Positions 25,857-35,329 are shown, counted from the first letter of the stretch. The stretch: DNA of 64,000 bases from Halobacillus amylolyticus (GCF_022921115.1 NZ_CP095075.1:1502001-1566000); one strand, 5' to 3'. The notes: generated by a model from the letters alone, not told the origin. A program made the numbers and translations.

Positions 25857-27311
25857 TTATTCGTCGGACTTTAATTCCTCAACCAGTTCATCATACTTAG
25901 GACTATTTAAGAAATTATCAACTGAAATATGATGAGCATTTGGAACTTTTTGCATAGCACGCTCCGTTAAATCTTTGTGTGTAATAACAATGTCGACATC
26001 AGAAGGCAAGTCATTGATTGCCATATTTGTTACATCGATAGCAATGGACGCTTTTTTGAATTTGTTTTTTAACAATGAAGCTCCCATAGCACTTGATCCC
26101 ATTCCAGCATCACAAGCGAAAATGATTTTATCTACTTCCTCTTGATTCACGGATGGAGGTCCTTCAGTAGACTGTTGCGACTCATTTGGTTCTTGTGCTG
26201 AAAGTTGATCGGCTACACTGCTCTTTTTACCTTTCATTTCTTCCATTTGTGCTGTTGCGGCAGTAATATCACTTTCTTCCTGCTTCCCTGCTTTTAATAT
26301 AATCGAAGCAATGATGAAAGTAACAGCGGTAGCGACAAGCACCCCTAGAATCACTCCAATATAATCTCCTTTAGGCGTCAATGCTAATAAAGCAATAATA
26401 CTTCCTGGTGAAGGAGTAGAAGTAAGTCCTACCCCAAAGGCAGCAAATGTAGCTGTTCCTGATACACCACCAGCCATAAGGGCAAGAATCAAGGAAGGCT
26501 TGGAAAGAATATATGGGAAATAGATTTCGTGAATTCCACCAAAGAAATGGATGACAGCAGCCCCAGGAGCCGTTTGTTTCGAAATCCCTTTACCAAATAC
26601 AGTAAATGCAAGAAGAACTCCAAGTCCAGGACCAGGGTTGGTCTCAAGTAAAAACAAAATTGACTTGCCTAATTCCTCTGTTTGTGTCACAGCGATTGGA
26701 CTTAAAATTCCATGGTTGATCGCATTGTTTAAAAACAATACTTTTGCAGGTTCAATAAATAGGTTAACTAATGGCAATAGTCCCGCGTTTACCATTACTT
26801 CTACACCTGCACCTAAAGCTAAAGTGATTCCGGAAACAACGGGTCCAATTACCTTTAAACCAATGACCGCTAAAATGAATCCAGCAATCCCCGCAGTGAA
26901 GTTATTAACAAGCATTTCGAAGCCTGAACGAACTTTTCCTTCAAATAGGCGGTCAATCTTTTTAATAGCGTATCCACCTATAGGCCCCATTAGCATGGCA
27001 CCCATGAACATAGGAATCTCTGCACCTACAATGACACCCATTGCAGCGGTTGCACCGACAACTCCTCCGCGAAGACCGTGCACAATACGTCCACCAGTAA
27101 AAGCAATTAATAATGGCAACAGATACTTAATCATCGGGTCGACAAGTGCTGCTAATTCCTCATTGGGTGTCCAGCCTGTCTCAATAAATAAGGCAGTAAT
27201 GATCCCCCAAGCAATGAAAGCCGCAATGTTCGGCATAATCATACCACTTAAAAAACTGCCAAACTTTTGAACTCCCGCCCTTATTCCAGACTGTTTATTT
27301 TGATCTGACAT
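25857..27311 (-). CDS. mtlA: Mannitol-specific PTS enzyme IICB
   Basis: MtlA imports and phosphorylates mannitol. The IIC domain (about residues 1-345, multiple membrane segments, with GGIHEIYFPY holding the conserved GGIHE motif) is followed by an acidic, Gln/Ser-rich linker and the IIB domain, whose phospho-cysteine is in IIFACDAGMGSSAMG near residue 395. The 484 aa lack a IIA domain, supplied by mtlF. GGGAGG precedes ATG 27311. It is the first gene of the locus and has a cre-like site upstream. Confidence 0.96.
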   Translation of the reverse strand: MSDQNKQSGIRAGVQKFGSFLSGMIMPNIAAFIAWGIITALFIETGWTPNEELAALVDPMIKYLLPLLIAFTGGRIVHGLRGGVVGATAAMGVIVGAEIPMFMGAMLMGPIGGYAIKKIDRLFEGKVRSGFEMLVNNFTAGIAGFILAVIGLKVIGPVVSGITLALGAGVEVMVNAGLLPLVNLFIEPAKVLFLNNAINHGILSPIAVTQTEELGKSILFLLETNPGPGLGVLLAFTVFGKGISKQTAPGAAVIHFFGGIHEIYFPYILSKPSLILALMAGGVSGTATFAAFGVGLTSTPSPGSIIALLALTPKGDYIGVILGVLVATAVTFIIASIILKAGKQEESDITAATAQMEEMKGKKSSVADQLSAQEPNESQQSTEGPPSVNQEEVDKIIFACDAGMGSSAMGASLLKNKFKKASIAIDVTNMAINDLPSDVDIVITHKDLTERAMQKVPNAHHISVDNFLNSPKYDELVEELKSDE

Positions 27312-27356
27312 TTTGTTTCCTCCCTCTTTTTCTTTACTCTTGTCTATATCTTTATA

Positions 27357-27370
27357 GTAAAGCGTTTGCA
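27357..27370 (-). promoter_or_regulatory. cre-like site in the mtlA promoter
   Basis: TGCAAACGCTTTAC (minus strand) matches the CcpA consensus TGWAANCGNTNWCA at 11 of 14 positions and overlaps a possible -10 region (TTGATG, 17 nt, TTTACT). Glucose repression of mannitol genes through CcpA is established in Bacillus; this site is inference. Confidence 0.5.
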
Positions 27371-27651
27371 GAGGTTACATCAATACAATCTAAATGCATG
27401 TTTGGCAAAGGAGATGTTGCCATTTTTTAATTTAGAGCCAGTCGGAGGAGATAGCTCCTGTACCCTGCCACAATTAACTTGTAATAAAAATGAAATATTA
27501 TCGTCATAATAATGAAACCTTATACCATTTTTAACCGTCTAATAAGTATAAGAAAACTGTTGAAGTGTTTATAGCTATTATTGTTTGGGTACCTTACTAT
27601 CAACAGTTTTTAACCAACAAAAGTTAATATCCATAGAAAGGGGTTCTTGCA

Positions 27652-27753
27652 ATGAGAAAACGATCTGAATACGATTCTACAGATTTCATCTATGGTTTCG
27701 GTGGTTCTGCTGTTCTAGCAAGCATTCTTTATCTTCTTATCTATATTGTTTAA
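27652..27753 (+). CDS. 33-aa membrane peptide
   Basis: ATG 27652 follows AAAGGGG and reads 33 codons to TAA 27753. The peptide starts MRKRSEYDSTDFIYGFGG and continues as one hydrophobic helix of about 15 residues (AVLASILYLLIYIV). A single-pass small membrane protein is likely. No family recognised. An inverted repeat, AAAACTGTTGA at 27553 and TCAACAGTTTT at 27600, lies upstream. The rest of 27371-27651 shows nothing I can name. Confidence 0.5.
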   Translation: MRKRSEYDSTDFIYGFGGSAVLASILYLLIYIV

Positions 27754-27839
27754 TATGAATGAAACTATACGGCGAGCCTCTTCTTTCACAAAAAATGAAT
27801 GAAGGGGATTTTTTATTGACTATAGAAGGAGCGTCTGGA

Positions 27840-28546
27840 TTGAGCATTCAAATACCAACTATTTTGCTAGTGGGGTTCCCCATATATCAGTGGAGCCAGA
27901 GCTAGTTAACAAACAAAAAAATAATATAGAACAGGTAATAAATACTCTTCAAACTTTTCAACCAACTAAAATTGCTGTAGAAAAACCTTTTTTAGTTGAG
28001 GAAGAACTAGATCGTAATTACCAAAAATATAGAAGGGGTGATTTTTCACCAGTGTATGATGAAGCTGAGCAATTCGGTTTTCCGCTTGCCAGCCACTTTA
28101 GTCACCCGCGTCTATATCCTGTTGATGACATCGTTGATATGTCATCTCCATCCTTAAACCAAGTTTTTGAATGGGCTAAAGAACATCAACCTGATTTGTT
28201 TCAGGAAATCATTGGCGTACAATCACGATTGAAAGAGATGGAAAACCACTCAACTCTCATAGACAAGCTACACTATCTCAATGACCCAGCGTACATAAAG
28301 GAATTACAACGTGTCTATGTGAAGCTTGCCCGAGTCGGTGATCGTCAACATCAAATTGGGGTTAGATGGTTAAAACAATGGCATGAAAGAGATTTAGCCA
28401 TATCAGCTAATATAACGAGGTTAGTGGAATCTGATGATCGCCTTCTCGTCATTATCGGAAGCGATCACTTACATCTCCTTCACCGCTTTTTAACAGATAG
28501 CGGCGATTATCATATAGTGGATCCACTTGACTACCTTCCGAAATAA
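27840..28546 (+). pseudogene. DUF5694/TraB-like protein with one-base frameshift
   Basis: From GTG 27890 the frame gives about 218 aa with FQPTKIAVEKPF and the C-terminal LLVIIGSDHLHLLH, like DUF5694 proteins. The expected N-terminal strand and G-x-P-H motif lies in another frame: TTG 27840, 8 nt after GAAGGAG, reads SIQIPTILLVGFP, then must shift to continue as PHISVEPEL. Adding one C to the CCCC at 27878-27881 would restore a single frame. It is therefore a recent pseudogene, a sequencing error, or a gene starting at an unusual internal codon. Confidence 0.6.
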
Positions 28547-28558
28547 AATTACATAAAA

Positions 28559-28575
28559 TGGATGACCTGAGGTGG
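28559..28575 (+). repeat. Short copy of the 5-kb hairpin arm
   Basis: TGGATGACCTGAGGTGG is identical to 5077-5093. Here the second arm of the hairpin is missing. Confidence 0.5.
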
Positions 28576-28578
28576 AAA

Positions 28579-28785
28579 TTATCCCCTATTGTCTTTGTCT
28601 TTTTCTTCGATGATTATTTCCTCTTCTTCGTGGAACTCTTTGTCTGTCTGACCTGTTATATAATCAAAGGGCGTATAGGAACTATCTACGCGTTCTTTTT
28701 TAATAAATATTTTATATGCAACGATCGTAATTAACACAAATACAGCAATCCCTACAATGAGTAAACCGATACTGTTGAGCAACAA
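28579..28785 (-). CDS. DUF3951-like small membrane protein
   Basis: A 68-aa protein with one N-terminal membrane helix (residues 3-27) and a cytoplasmic tail carrying YTPFDYITGQTDKEFHEE, which I associate with the DUF3951 family of Bacillales. The remainder is acidic and lysine-rich. The role is unknown. It lies 90 nt upstream of, and in the same direction as, no gene to its left; a terminator separates it from the BCCT gene. Confidence 0.7.
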   Translation of the reverse strand: MLLNSIGLLIVGIAVFVLITIVAYKIFIKKERVDSSYTPFDYITGQTDKEFHEEEEIIIEEKDKDNRG

Positions 28786-28838
28786 ATAATCGCCTCCCCT
28801 TCATTACTATTCATTTTCCCTGCACATCCATAATAAAA

Positions 28839-28868
28839 CAGACTTACTGGCTTTCTTCAGTAAGTCTG
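28839..28868 (-). terminator. Terminator after the BCCT gene
   Basis: CAGACTTACTG (28839-28849) pairs with CAGTAAGTCTG; in the minus direction it is followed by TTTTATT. Confidence 0.85.
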
Positions 28869-28876
28869 CTTGAATA

Positions 28877-30499
28877 CTACTTATCATCGCGATCTTTCTC
28901 TTGCATAACTTCAAGGGCAGACCGCTTTTTACTCTTTTTCTTCCATCGCTTAATATGGATGGTTGGGGGTTCATAATCATCAGATGCTCTAATATCTGTG
29001 TTGGACGCTTTTATAAACGACCATGCTAGTAAGAACATAATAAAGATCAGTGGGAACCCTCCAACAATACTAGCGGTTTGCAACGTGTCTAATCCCCCTA
29101 AGAACATGAGAACCATCGGCATGATGCTTAAGGCAAAAGCCCAAAACAGACGGTTCCATCGAAGCGGTTCCCCTTCGACGCTCTTCTGAACAACAGATGC
29201 TAAAATATAAGAAGAGGAGTCGAATGTTGTCGCTAAAAAGATAATCGCGAGGATCGTAAATACAAGCACCATAAACTTCGCTAGTGGAAGCTGATTGATG
29301 ATCTCGATAATTGTAGCGGGTGCTCCATTCGCATTCATAAAGCTAACGACGTCAAATTGACCTGTGAGCTGCATGTACAAACCAAAGTTCCCCATAATTC
29401 CGAAGAAAAGAATACAGCCAATGGTACCGTAAATCATTGTCCCTAGAATCATTTGCCGAATGGTTCGTCCCCTAGAAATACGGGCTACAAACAAGCCGAC
29501 AAACGGTGCATATACAAGCCACCATGCCCAATAGAATATTGTCCATGATTCTGGAAATTGTGTTGCTTCAAATTGTGCCAAGTTTCCAAAAGGCTCCATC
29601 CAAGTTGCCATTTTAAAAAAGTTGTCTAATAAAATCCCTAGGGAATTAAAGGTCGTTTCCATAATAAAACGGGTAGGTCCCAAAATGAAAATAAAGGCAA
29701 GGAGGAATAAGGCCAGCCATATATTTATATCACTCAGTACCTTTATTCCGCGCCTTAGTCCTGAATAAGAACTAATTGCAAAGATAACTGTGCACAAAAG
29801 CATAATTCCAGCTTGAAGTCCTAAGGTTACATCTAAACCTGTTAAATCACTGATCCCATGAGCAATCATCGGTGCTCCAAGGGCCAAGGTTGTCCCTGCC
29901 CCGCCTAACAATCCGAACATAAAGAGAACATCAATAATATTACCAATCGGACCGTCCACAGTTTTCCCCAAAACCGGACGTACCGCTTCACTTACCTTAA
30001 GTACAGGTTTTTTTCTAACATAATAGAAATAGGCAATAGGGAGCGCTGGTAATGTATAAATAGCCCAGGCTATAGGACCCCAGTGAAAGATACCATATGC
30101 GGTAGCCCATTGAATTGCTTCCTTTGACTCAGGTGTTATACCAAATGGAGGACCTTGATAGTAATAAGCCCACTCGATGACGGCCCAATATAAAATACTT
30201 GATCCAATTCCTGCTGCAAACAGCATAGCAGCCCAGGAGAATGTACCAAATTCAGGCTTTTCTCCTTCATCACCAAGTTTAATTCGCCCATTTTTACTAA
30301 AAGCTACAAATATTAGGAAAGCAAAAATAATAAGACCCATGATCATGTATAAAGCACCAAAGTTACCCGTCATGAACGTATTTGCTTGACTAACAAATCC
30401 CTTTCCGGCCTCTGGAAATAAAACAAGGGGCACCGTAACGGCTAAGAGTAATATAAGCGCCCCAATAAACGTAGGCCAATCAATCATTTTCGTATTCAA
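28877..30499 (-). CDS. BCCT-family transporter (betaine/carnitine/choline)
   Basis: A 540-aa secondary transporter with about 12 membrane segments and a basic cytoplasmic tail. The family's aromatic signature is clear: FYWAWWLVYAPFVGLFVARISRGRT near residue 325; GIGSSILYWAVIEWAYYY is the substrate-site helix. Such carriers import compatible solutes or related quaternary amines; substrate not assignable. I chose TTG 30499 (7 nt from GGAAGGAAG). ATG 30517 is in frame but has no ribosome binding site. The upstream 30500-30755 holds no gene. Confidence 0.9.
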   Translation of the reverse strand: MNTKMIDWPTFIGALILLLAVTVPLVLFPEAGKGFVSQANTFMTGNFGALYMIMGLIIFAFLIFVAFSKNGRIKLGDEGEKPEFGTFSWAAMLFAAGIGSSILYWAVIEWAYYYQGPPFGITPESKEAIQWATAYGIFHWGPIAWAIYTLPALPIAYFYYVRKKPVLKVSEAVRPVLGKTVDGPIGNIIDVLFMFGLLGGAGTTLALGAPMIAHGISDLTGLDVTLGLQAGIMLLCTVIFAISSYSGLRRGIKVLSDINIWLALFLLAFIFILGPTRFIMETTFNSLGILLDNFFKMATWMEPFGNLAQFEATQFPESWTIFYWAWWLVYAPFVGLFVARISRGRTIRQMILGTMIYGTIGCILFFGIMGNFGLYMQLTGQFDVVSFMNANGAPATIIEIINQLPLAKFMVLVFTILAIIFLATTFDSSSYILASVVQKSVEGEPLRWNRLFWAFALSIMPMVLMFLGGLDTLQTASIVGGFPLIFIMFLLAWSFIKASNTDIRASDDYEPPTIHIKRWKKKSKKRSALEVMQEKDRDDK

Positions 30500-30755
30500 T
30501 ATACATCTTCCTTCCATCTGACAATAACCAGTAAAGGTTTTGTCGTTATTTAGGAGGCAAACACTTGGAGAGGTCGTTGAGGGGACAACACGTTAAACAT
30601 TGCAATGAGTAGAATAACAAATAGCATAACATTCGACAAATGAGTTCAGTAATATAGTTATACCCTATTGGCAAAAAGATTAACAACCATTTTCGACAAC
30701 ACCCATTTTTATTTGACATCCTTTGGCTATTGTTTAATGATTAAAAAAAGCACAA

Positions 30756-30784
30756 AAAGCGTAACCCCTCTAGAGTTACGCTTT
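30756..30784. terminator. Hairpin, terminator-like
   Basis: AAAGCGTAAC (30756-30765) pairs with GTTACGCTTT (30775-30784), with A-run before it. A TTGACA at 30714 lies just upstream on the plus strand, but I cannot place a good -10. Confidence 0.6.
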
Positions 30785-30862
30785 AGCCCGAATACCTACT
30801 TAGTCTGACACCATCAGTGGTTTATTATTCTGATCTACTAAAACAAATAGGTGGTTTTCTTA

Positions 30863-31135
30863 ATGCTGAAAAAATTAAAAAATTGGGATGGATTTATTGA
30901 TCCGCTTTACATACCTTCTTATACTGCCATGCCAATCGCTTGCTGGTTACTGTTTAAATCATCTGCATGGAAAGATGTAGAGATTGTCCTGCTCATTTTA
31001 ATTATCTCATTTCTTGTGTTTGCTGGCACTGCTGAATCTAACAGTGATGAGCACAAACACCGTTTTTTTGGCTACCTTTATTTGAGTTCTAGCGTGATTT
31101 TTGCTTCAACAGGCTTATATATTTGGCTACTGTAG
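30863..31135 (+). CDS. Small membrane protein, unknown
   Basis: A 90-aa protein with about three hydrophobic segments (residues 18-32, 40-57 and 72-89) separated by a polar loop with SNSDEHKHR. ATG 30863 lies 9 nt after AGGTGG; a GTG at 30851 is possible. It converges with the next small membrane gene (6 nt between stops). No family recognised. Confidence 0.65.
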   Translation: MLKKLKNWDGFIDPLYIPSYTAMPIACWLLFKSSAWKDVEIVLLILIISFLVFAGTAESNSDEHKHRFFGYLYLSSSVIFASTGLYIWLL

Positions 31136-31141
31136 ACCAAT

Positions 31142-31396
31142 TCAAATAAAGAAAAGCCAAGGGAGTATCACAGGAATCATAATAATCATCGTTACAATAA
31201 GCCAATTATTTCGATTCTCGCTCGTCAATTGTTTGCGATAAGACATGCCCCAAGCCAATAACAGAAGAATTGTCATCAGGATACTCCGAACATGAACATC
31301 CCCGTCCTTATTGTTTGTAAATATATACACTCCGCCTTCAATAATAATAATCAAACCCACAATTGTGTTGAAAGTATGGGTAAACATTTTACTCAT
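31142..31396 (-). CDS. Small membrane protein, unknown
   Basis: An 84-aa protein with three probable membrane helices (residues 8-25, 37-52 and 64-83) and a loop containing NNKDGDVH. No family recognised. It converges on the plus-strand membrane gene to the left; no terminator separates them, so their mRNAs may overlap. Confidence 0.65.
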   Translation of the reverse strand: MSKMFTHTFNTIVGLIIIIEGGVYIFTNNKDGDVHVRSILMTILLLLAWGMSYRKQLTSENRNNWLIVTMIIMIPVILPWLFFI

Positions 31397-31486
31397 TCTA
31401 TTTCACCTCACTGAGAAAACAACCGTAATGATGGCTTAACATGAACAAGTATATCAAATTTTAAAACGATTCGTGAACAAAAAAAC

Positions 31487-31515
31487 AGCCAGACTCAAAT
31501 TAAAGAGGTCTGGCT
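31487..31515 (-). terminator. Terminator of the 31514-31936 gene
   Basis: AGCCAGAC pairs with GTCTGGCT; in the minus direction T7 follows. The right arm overlaps the stop codon of the gene. Confidence 0.85.
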
Positions 31516-31936
31516 AGTACTTTTGAAAGAGTTCTCTCAGTGAACGGGTCATCTTAAAAGGGGGAGCCCCATGCTTTAAGACCTCCCAATGATTTTTGTA
31601 GAACAATACTTTAAGCAGTATCGCATTCTCAGTTGATAAAGTAAGCCCACCAATGACCGTTGATCGGCTATTTGGTTCTTCTACAGCCGCGCTGCTTTTT
31701 AAAGCTGCTAAAAACTGGCGGATCTCTGACTCCTTCTTTATTGTGAAGGCTTCATCCTTGCCTTCATAGTTATACAACTTAATTTTCAAAGGCCTCTCAT
31801 AGTCACTCCAATCATGAGGTGTCACTTTATCTTGATCAAAGGATAGCGGGTTAAAAAAGTATGTATTGTTTACGTACACAATAGATAATCCAATAAGGAC
31901 GATTCCTATAATAAAGTAAATCTTTTTCTTTCCCAT
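31514..31936 (-). CDS. Membrane-anchored protein, unknown
   Basis: A 140-aa protein with lysine-rich start and one N-terminal membrane helix (residues 6-24), followed by an extracytoplasmic domain of about 110 residues with a beta-rich, charged sequence (LKIKLYNYEGKDEAFTIK). No cysteine motif and no known family recognised. It is monocistronic with its own terminator. Confidence 0.7.
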   Translation of the reverse strand: MGKKKIYFIIGIVLIGLSIVYVNNTYFFNPLSFDQDKVTPHDWSDYERPLKIKLYNYEGKDEAFTIKKESEIRQFLAALKSSAAVEEPNSRSTVIGGLTLSTENAILLKVLFYKNHWEVLKHGAPPFKMTRSLRELFQKY

Positions 31937-32107
31937 AATTCACCTCAATCTTCCTCATCCTATTACAAAAGCCCTTTACATTTTGTGGAATATAGTCTTT
32001 AAGATTATATGTACCCTATATACGATCCATCTGCTTTATTCGTTTCATATAAAAAAACTTTTTTACAAAAAGTTGAAAACTACCCATATTGTATAAATGA
32101 GCAATCT

Positions 32108-32139
32108 AAAAAAAAGCCTGAGAATATTCCATCCCAGGC
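32108..32139 (-). terminator. Terminator on the minus strand
   Basis: In minus RNA, GCCUGGGA pairs with UCUCAGGC around a 7-8 nt loop and is followed by eight U. It is about 280 nt beyond the acyl-CoA synthetase stop. Confidence 0.8.
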
Positions 32140-32418
32140 CTTTGACTTGTTTAAGATATTGTCTTATAAGATTCTGTGGCTTCCCCTGAGAACCCCAGTG
32201 ATGATAGACTTGATGGGCATTGTTTCTTTCACCACGATTCCCGCTGTTTAGTACAATGGACTTTGCTCCTTGAGGACGTGCCGATGCTCTGTGTACTCCA
32301 ATAATAAATTCCCAATTGACGTCAAACGGCTCTTCATCTCTATTTAAGATGCAGTATAGCCTAACGTTTCCATAAGCTCAGCTAGTTCCCTTGTATCCTA
32401 TAACACCGCAGGTACGAA
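32140..32418 (-). other. Non-genic stretch, possibly decayed coding DNA or 3' UTR
   Basis: No intact gene is visible between the synthetase stop and the terminator. Two partly open minus-strand frames exist: one ends DTRELAELMETLGYTAS then stop, and a second stays open for about 85 codons (NRDEEPFDVNWEFIIGVHRAS...) but lacks any start codon and runs into the terminator. It may be the remains of a gene or a long 3' untranslated region. To the right strand, 31937-32107 holds nothing I can name. Confidence 0.35.
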
Positions 32419-33990
32419 TCAATTGGGTTGTTCCTGCTTTCTAAGTTCAATTCGTCTAATTTTGCCAGAAGTCGTTTTTGGCAGTTCTTCAACAAATTCG
32501 ATTTTTCTCGGATACTTATAGGGGGCTGTTAATTGTTTGACATGGTCTTGGAGATCTTTAATGAGCGACTCTGTCCCTTCATAACCGTCTTGTAAAATAA
32601 TAAATGCCTTCACGATGTTACCGCGAACTTCATCGGGGCTTGCGACGACAGCACATTCTTGGACAGCGGTGTGCTTAACAAGTGCATCTTCCACCTCAAA
32701 CGGACCAATGGTATATCCAGAACTAATAATAATATCATCACTTCGCCCTTCAAACCAAAAATACCCATCCTTATCTTTCCTTGCCTGGTCACCTGTAACA
32801 TAATAATTTCCTCTTTGTGCTATTTTCGTACGTTCTGCGTCTTTATAATATTCTTTAAATAAAGCAGGAGTATTTAGATGAACAGCTATATCTCCTACTT
32901 GACCAGCTTCAACTGGTTGCCCCACCTCATCAATAATGTCAACGAGGTTCCCTGGAGTAGGACGCCCCATTGAACCAGGACGGACTTCCATATCCTTCAT
33001 AATACCGACAAGAAGTGTATTTTCTGTTTGACCATAACCGTCTCGAACAGTGATATTAAAGTGATCTTGAAACGTATCAATGACTTCTCTATTCAAAGGT
33101 TCACCTGCTGAAACAGCACTATGCAAATACTTGAGGCTGTACTCATCTAGATTATTTACCTTCGCCATTAACCGGTATTCTGTCGGCGTACAGCACAAAA
33201 CGTTAACATCGTGTTGGTCGAGCATGCTTAAATATGTGTTAGGATCAAATTTACCTTGATACACCAGTCCTCTCGCCCCTGTTCCTAAAACAGAGAGAAA
33301 CGGGCTCCATACCCACTTTTGCCACCCTGGACCAGCTGTTGCCCACACTGTGTCACCATCTTTAATGGCTAACCATTCATACGCAGCGGTCTTCAAATGA
33401 GCAAATCCCCAACCGTGTGTATGAACGACACCCTTTGGATTCCCGGTTGTCCCAGAAGTGTAGGAGAGAAAGGCCATATCATCCCGATGTGTATCTGCCA
33501 CTTCAAGGGAATCATTCTGCTCCTCCATTAAATCGTCCAAGCTCAACCAACCTTCTTTAGAACCGCCACTTGTAAATGCCTTCACATTCTCCATTTCCTT
33601 TACGCCATCAAACTGTTCCGTAAAAGGGTGATGGCTGACAACAGCACTTACCTCTCCGTGAGATAGACGGTAAGCCAAGTCCTTAGCTCGCAGCATTTCA
33701 GAACTAGGGATCAGGACAACTCCAATCTTCAAAGCTGCTACATACACTTGATAGGCTGAAATCAGCCTTGGTATCATAACGAGAACCTTATCTCCCTTTT
33801 TCAAACCTCCCTCAAGGAAAGCGTTTCCAATTTTATTTGCATTCTTTATCAACGTTTGGTATGTAATCTCTTCACGCTCACCTGATTCGTTAAGCCATAG
33901 CAGCGCTTTACGATCAGTTTCTTGGGCAAACCTTTCCATTTCCGTAACGATGTTGTATTGATCTGGTGCGATTAATTGATCTTGATTCAT
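32419..33990 (-). CDS. Acyl-CoA synthetase, AMP-forming (MbcS-like)
   Basis: A 523-aa ANL-superfamily ligase. The P-loop LSYTSGTTGNPKGVVHTHG is near residue 176, the aromatic adenylate motif DGYGQTE near 332, GRSDDIIISSGYTIGPFEVE (hinge) near 420, and the catalytic lysine in TTSGKIRR near the end. It resembles medium- or branched-chain acyl-CoA synthetases such as B. subtilis MbcS more than acetyl-CoA synthetase (inference). ATG 33990 is 7 nt from GAGGAGG; the ATG at 33996 is too close. Confidence 0.9.
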   Translation of the reverse strand: MNQDQLIAPDQYNIVTEMERFAQETDRKALLWLNESGEREEITYQTLIKNANKIGNAFLEGGLKKGDKVLVMIPRLISAYQVYVAALKIGVVLIPSSEMLRAKDLAYRLSHGEVSAVVSHHPFTEQFDGVKEMENVKAFTSGGSKEGWLSLDDLMEEQNDSLEVADTHRDDMAFLSYTSGTTGNPKGVVHTHGWGFAHLKTAAYEWLAIKDGDTVWATAGPGWQKWVWSPFLSVLGTGARGLVYQGKFDPNTYLSMLDQHDVNVLCCTPTEYRLMAKVNNLDEYSLKYLHSAVSAGEPLNREVIDTFQDHFNITVRDGYGQTENTLLVGIMKDMEVRPGSMGRPTPGNLVDIIDEVGQPVEAGQVGDIAVHLNTPALFKEYYKDAERTKIAQRGNYYVTGDQARKDKDGYFWFEGRSDDIIISSGYTIGPFEVEDALVKHTAVQECAVVASPDEVRGNIVKAFIILQDGYEGTESLIKDLQDHVKQLTAPYKYPRKIEFVEELPKTTSGKIRRIELRKQEQPN

Positions 33991-34105
33991 TGCCATTCCT
34001 CCTCAAAATATGAGCGGTTATTCAATTGTTTTCAAATAAAGTATATCAAATTTTCAAAAATATTAAAACAATAATACCCCTTCGATGTGGCCTATTATCT
34101 ATAAA

Positions 34106-34141
34106 GAAAGCCGCTAAAAAGTAGGATTTTCAGCGGCTTTC
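34106..34141 (-). terminator. Terminator after the YitT-family gene
   Basis: GAAAGCCGCT (34106-34115) pairs with AGCGGCTTTC (34132-34141). Confidence 0.82.
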
Positions 34142-34149
34142 TTCATCTA

Positions 34150-34998
34150 TTATGCTAAACGTTTAAAGTTTTGACCCAAAATTTCATTCATAGAGTGAAC
34201 AGTTATGAATGCTCTCTCATCTATCCTTGTCATATACTTCTTTAGTCTAGTAAAATCTTTCCGGTTCATAATGGTAGTAATGACCTCTTTATCCTCTTGA
34301 TTAAAAGCACCTCTAGCATAATGAATCGTGGCACCACGACCCAAACCATGAACAATAAAGTTTCGGACTTGTTCAGTTTCCTTGCTGATAATCACAATTT
34401 CTTTGTTATTATCAAACTGCTGCAGAGCATAATCAATCACCAATCCATTCAAAATCACCCCAAAGAATGCGTACATTCCGGTAGTGGGACCGAAAATAAA
34501 AATGGAAGAAACAGCTATTGCTATATCAGAGAATAGTACACCCTTTCCTACATCGATAGAAAAATACTTATTAAGAATCATAGCAAAAATGTCAGTTCCA
34601 CCTGTAGAGGCTCCTTGATGAAAGACAATAGCCATGCCAGAAGCTGCTATAATTTGTCCAATGATCAACTGGATCAGCAAATCATCACTTAACGGCTGCT
34701 GCATCGGGAAGAAGGCCTCAAGACCCCACACCATAAAGGATAATGCAAAACTTGCGTAAATGGTTTTAGCGCCAAATTGAAAGCCTAAAAAGATAAAACC
34801 AACAATAAACAGTACAATATTTAACAGGATCATGATTAACCCAAGAGATAGATCTGGAAATACTTTATTTAAAACAATGGATAATCCACTGACTCCACCA
34901 GTAGCCAAGTCGTTTGGTGAAAGGAAAAAGTGAACATTTATTGCTACTCCTAATGACCCAAGGTTCATGAGCAAAAAAGAAAGTATTTTTTTCTGCAT
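34150..34998 (-). CDS. YitT-family membrane protein with DUF2179 domain
   Basis: A 282-aa protein with about five to six membrane helices (residues 1-185), including the conserved GASTGGTDIFAMI segment near residue 130, and a C-terminal soluble DUF2179 domain (IISKETEQVRNFIVHGLGRGATI and VITTIMNRKDFTRLK). Widespread in Firmicutes, function unknown. A cre-like sequence TGTAAGCGTTTGTT lies upstream at 35122-35135. The remaining 34999-35296 shows nothing else. Confidence 0.9.
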   Translation of the reverse strand: MQKKILSFLLMNLGSLGVAINVHFFLSPNDLATGGVSGLSIVLNKVFPDLSLGLIMILLNIVLFIVGFIFLGFQFGAKTIYASFALSFMVWGLEAFFPMQQPLSDDLLIQLIIGQIIAASGMAIVFHQGASTGGTDIFAMILNKYFSIDVGKGVLFSDIAIAVSSIFIFGPTTGMYAFFGVILNGLVIDYALQQFDNNKEIVIISKETEQVRNFIVHGLGRGATIHYARGAFNQEDKEVITTIMNRKDFTRLKKYMTRIDERAFITVHSMNEILGQNFKRLA

Positions 34999-35121
34999 CT
35001 AAAAGCCCCCCTTACATAACGATGTCTAATTTTCAACGAATGTTTTTTAGTACAATCGGGATTATAGAGGGCTTTAAGTAGTTTGTAAACAGCTTTGATT
35101 TAAAAAAATGCAGTTTTTTCA

Positions 35122-35135
35122 TGTAAGCGTTTGTT
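35122..35135 (+). promoter_or_regulatory. Weak cre-like sequence
   Basis: TGTAAGCGTTTGTT matches the CcpA consensus at 11 of 14 positions. It is 124 nt upstream of the YitT-family start; no promoter elements can be tied to it. Confidence 0.25.
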
Positions 35136-35296
35136 AACTCATTTTTCTCATAATTACAATTCATTTATTGATGAATGGGTACAATTCGACAGTACTGTAT
35201 ATTTCCCGGGAAATGTGTAATATTTTCTGGATATTTCATGGGTGTGGTCAAACCATCAATATAAGTAAGAGGAATTATCAAAATGTCCATAATGAA

Positions 35297-35329
35297 GAAG
35301 ATCCGTTACGAGTATCACAACGGATCTTC
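35297..35329 (-). terminator. Hairpin after the histidine kinase
   Basis: GAAGATCCGTT pairs perfectly with AACGGATCTTC (35319-35329). The U-tract is poor, so termination efficiency is uncertain. Confidence 0.6.

Noticed and set aside
26551..27270. Long open frame on the plus strand antisense to mtlA (239 codons)
   Set aside because: It mirrors mtlA codons, has no ribosome binding site and no recognisable protein features.
30714..30751. Plus-strand promoter with TTGACA at 30714
   Set aside because: No acceptable -10 at 16-18 nt, and a hairpin follows immediately, so a functional promoter cannot be supported.
32009..32251. 80-codon plus-strand frame
   Set aside because: It runs through the terminator at 32108-32139 and lacks a ribosome binding site.
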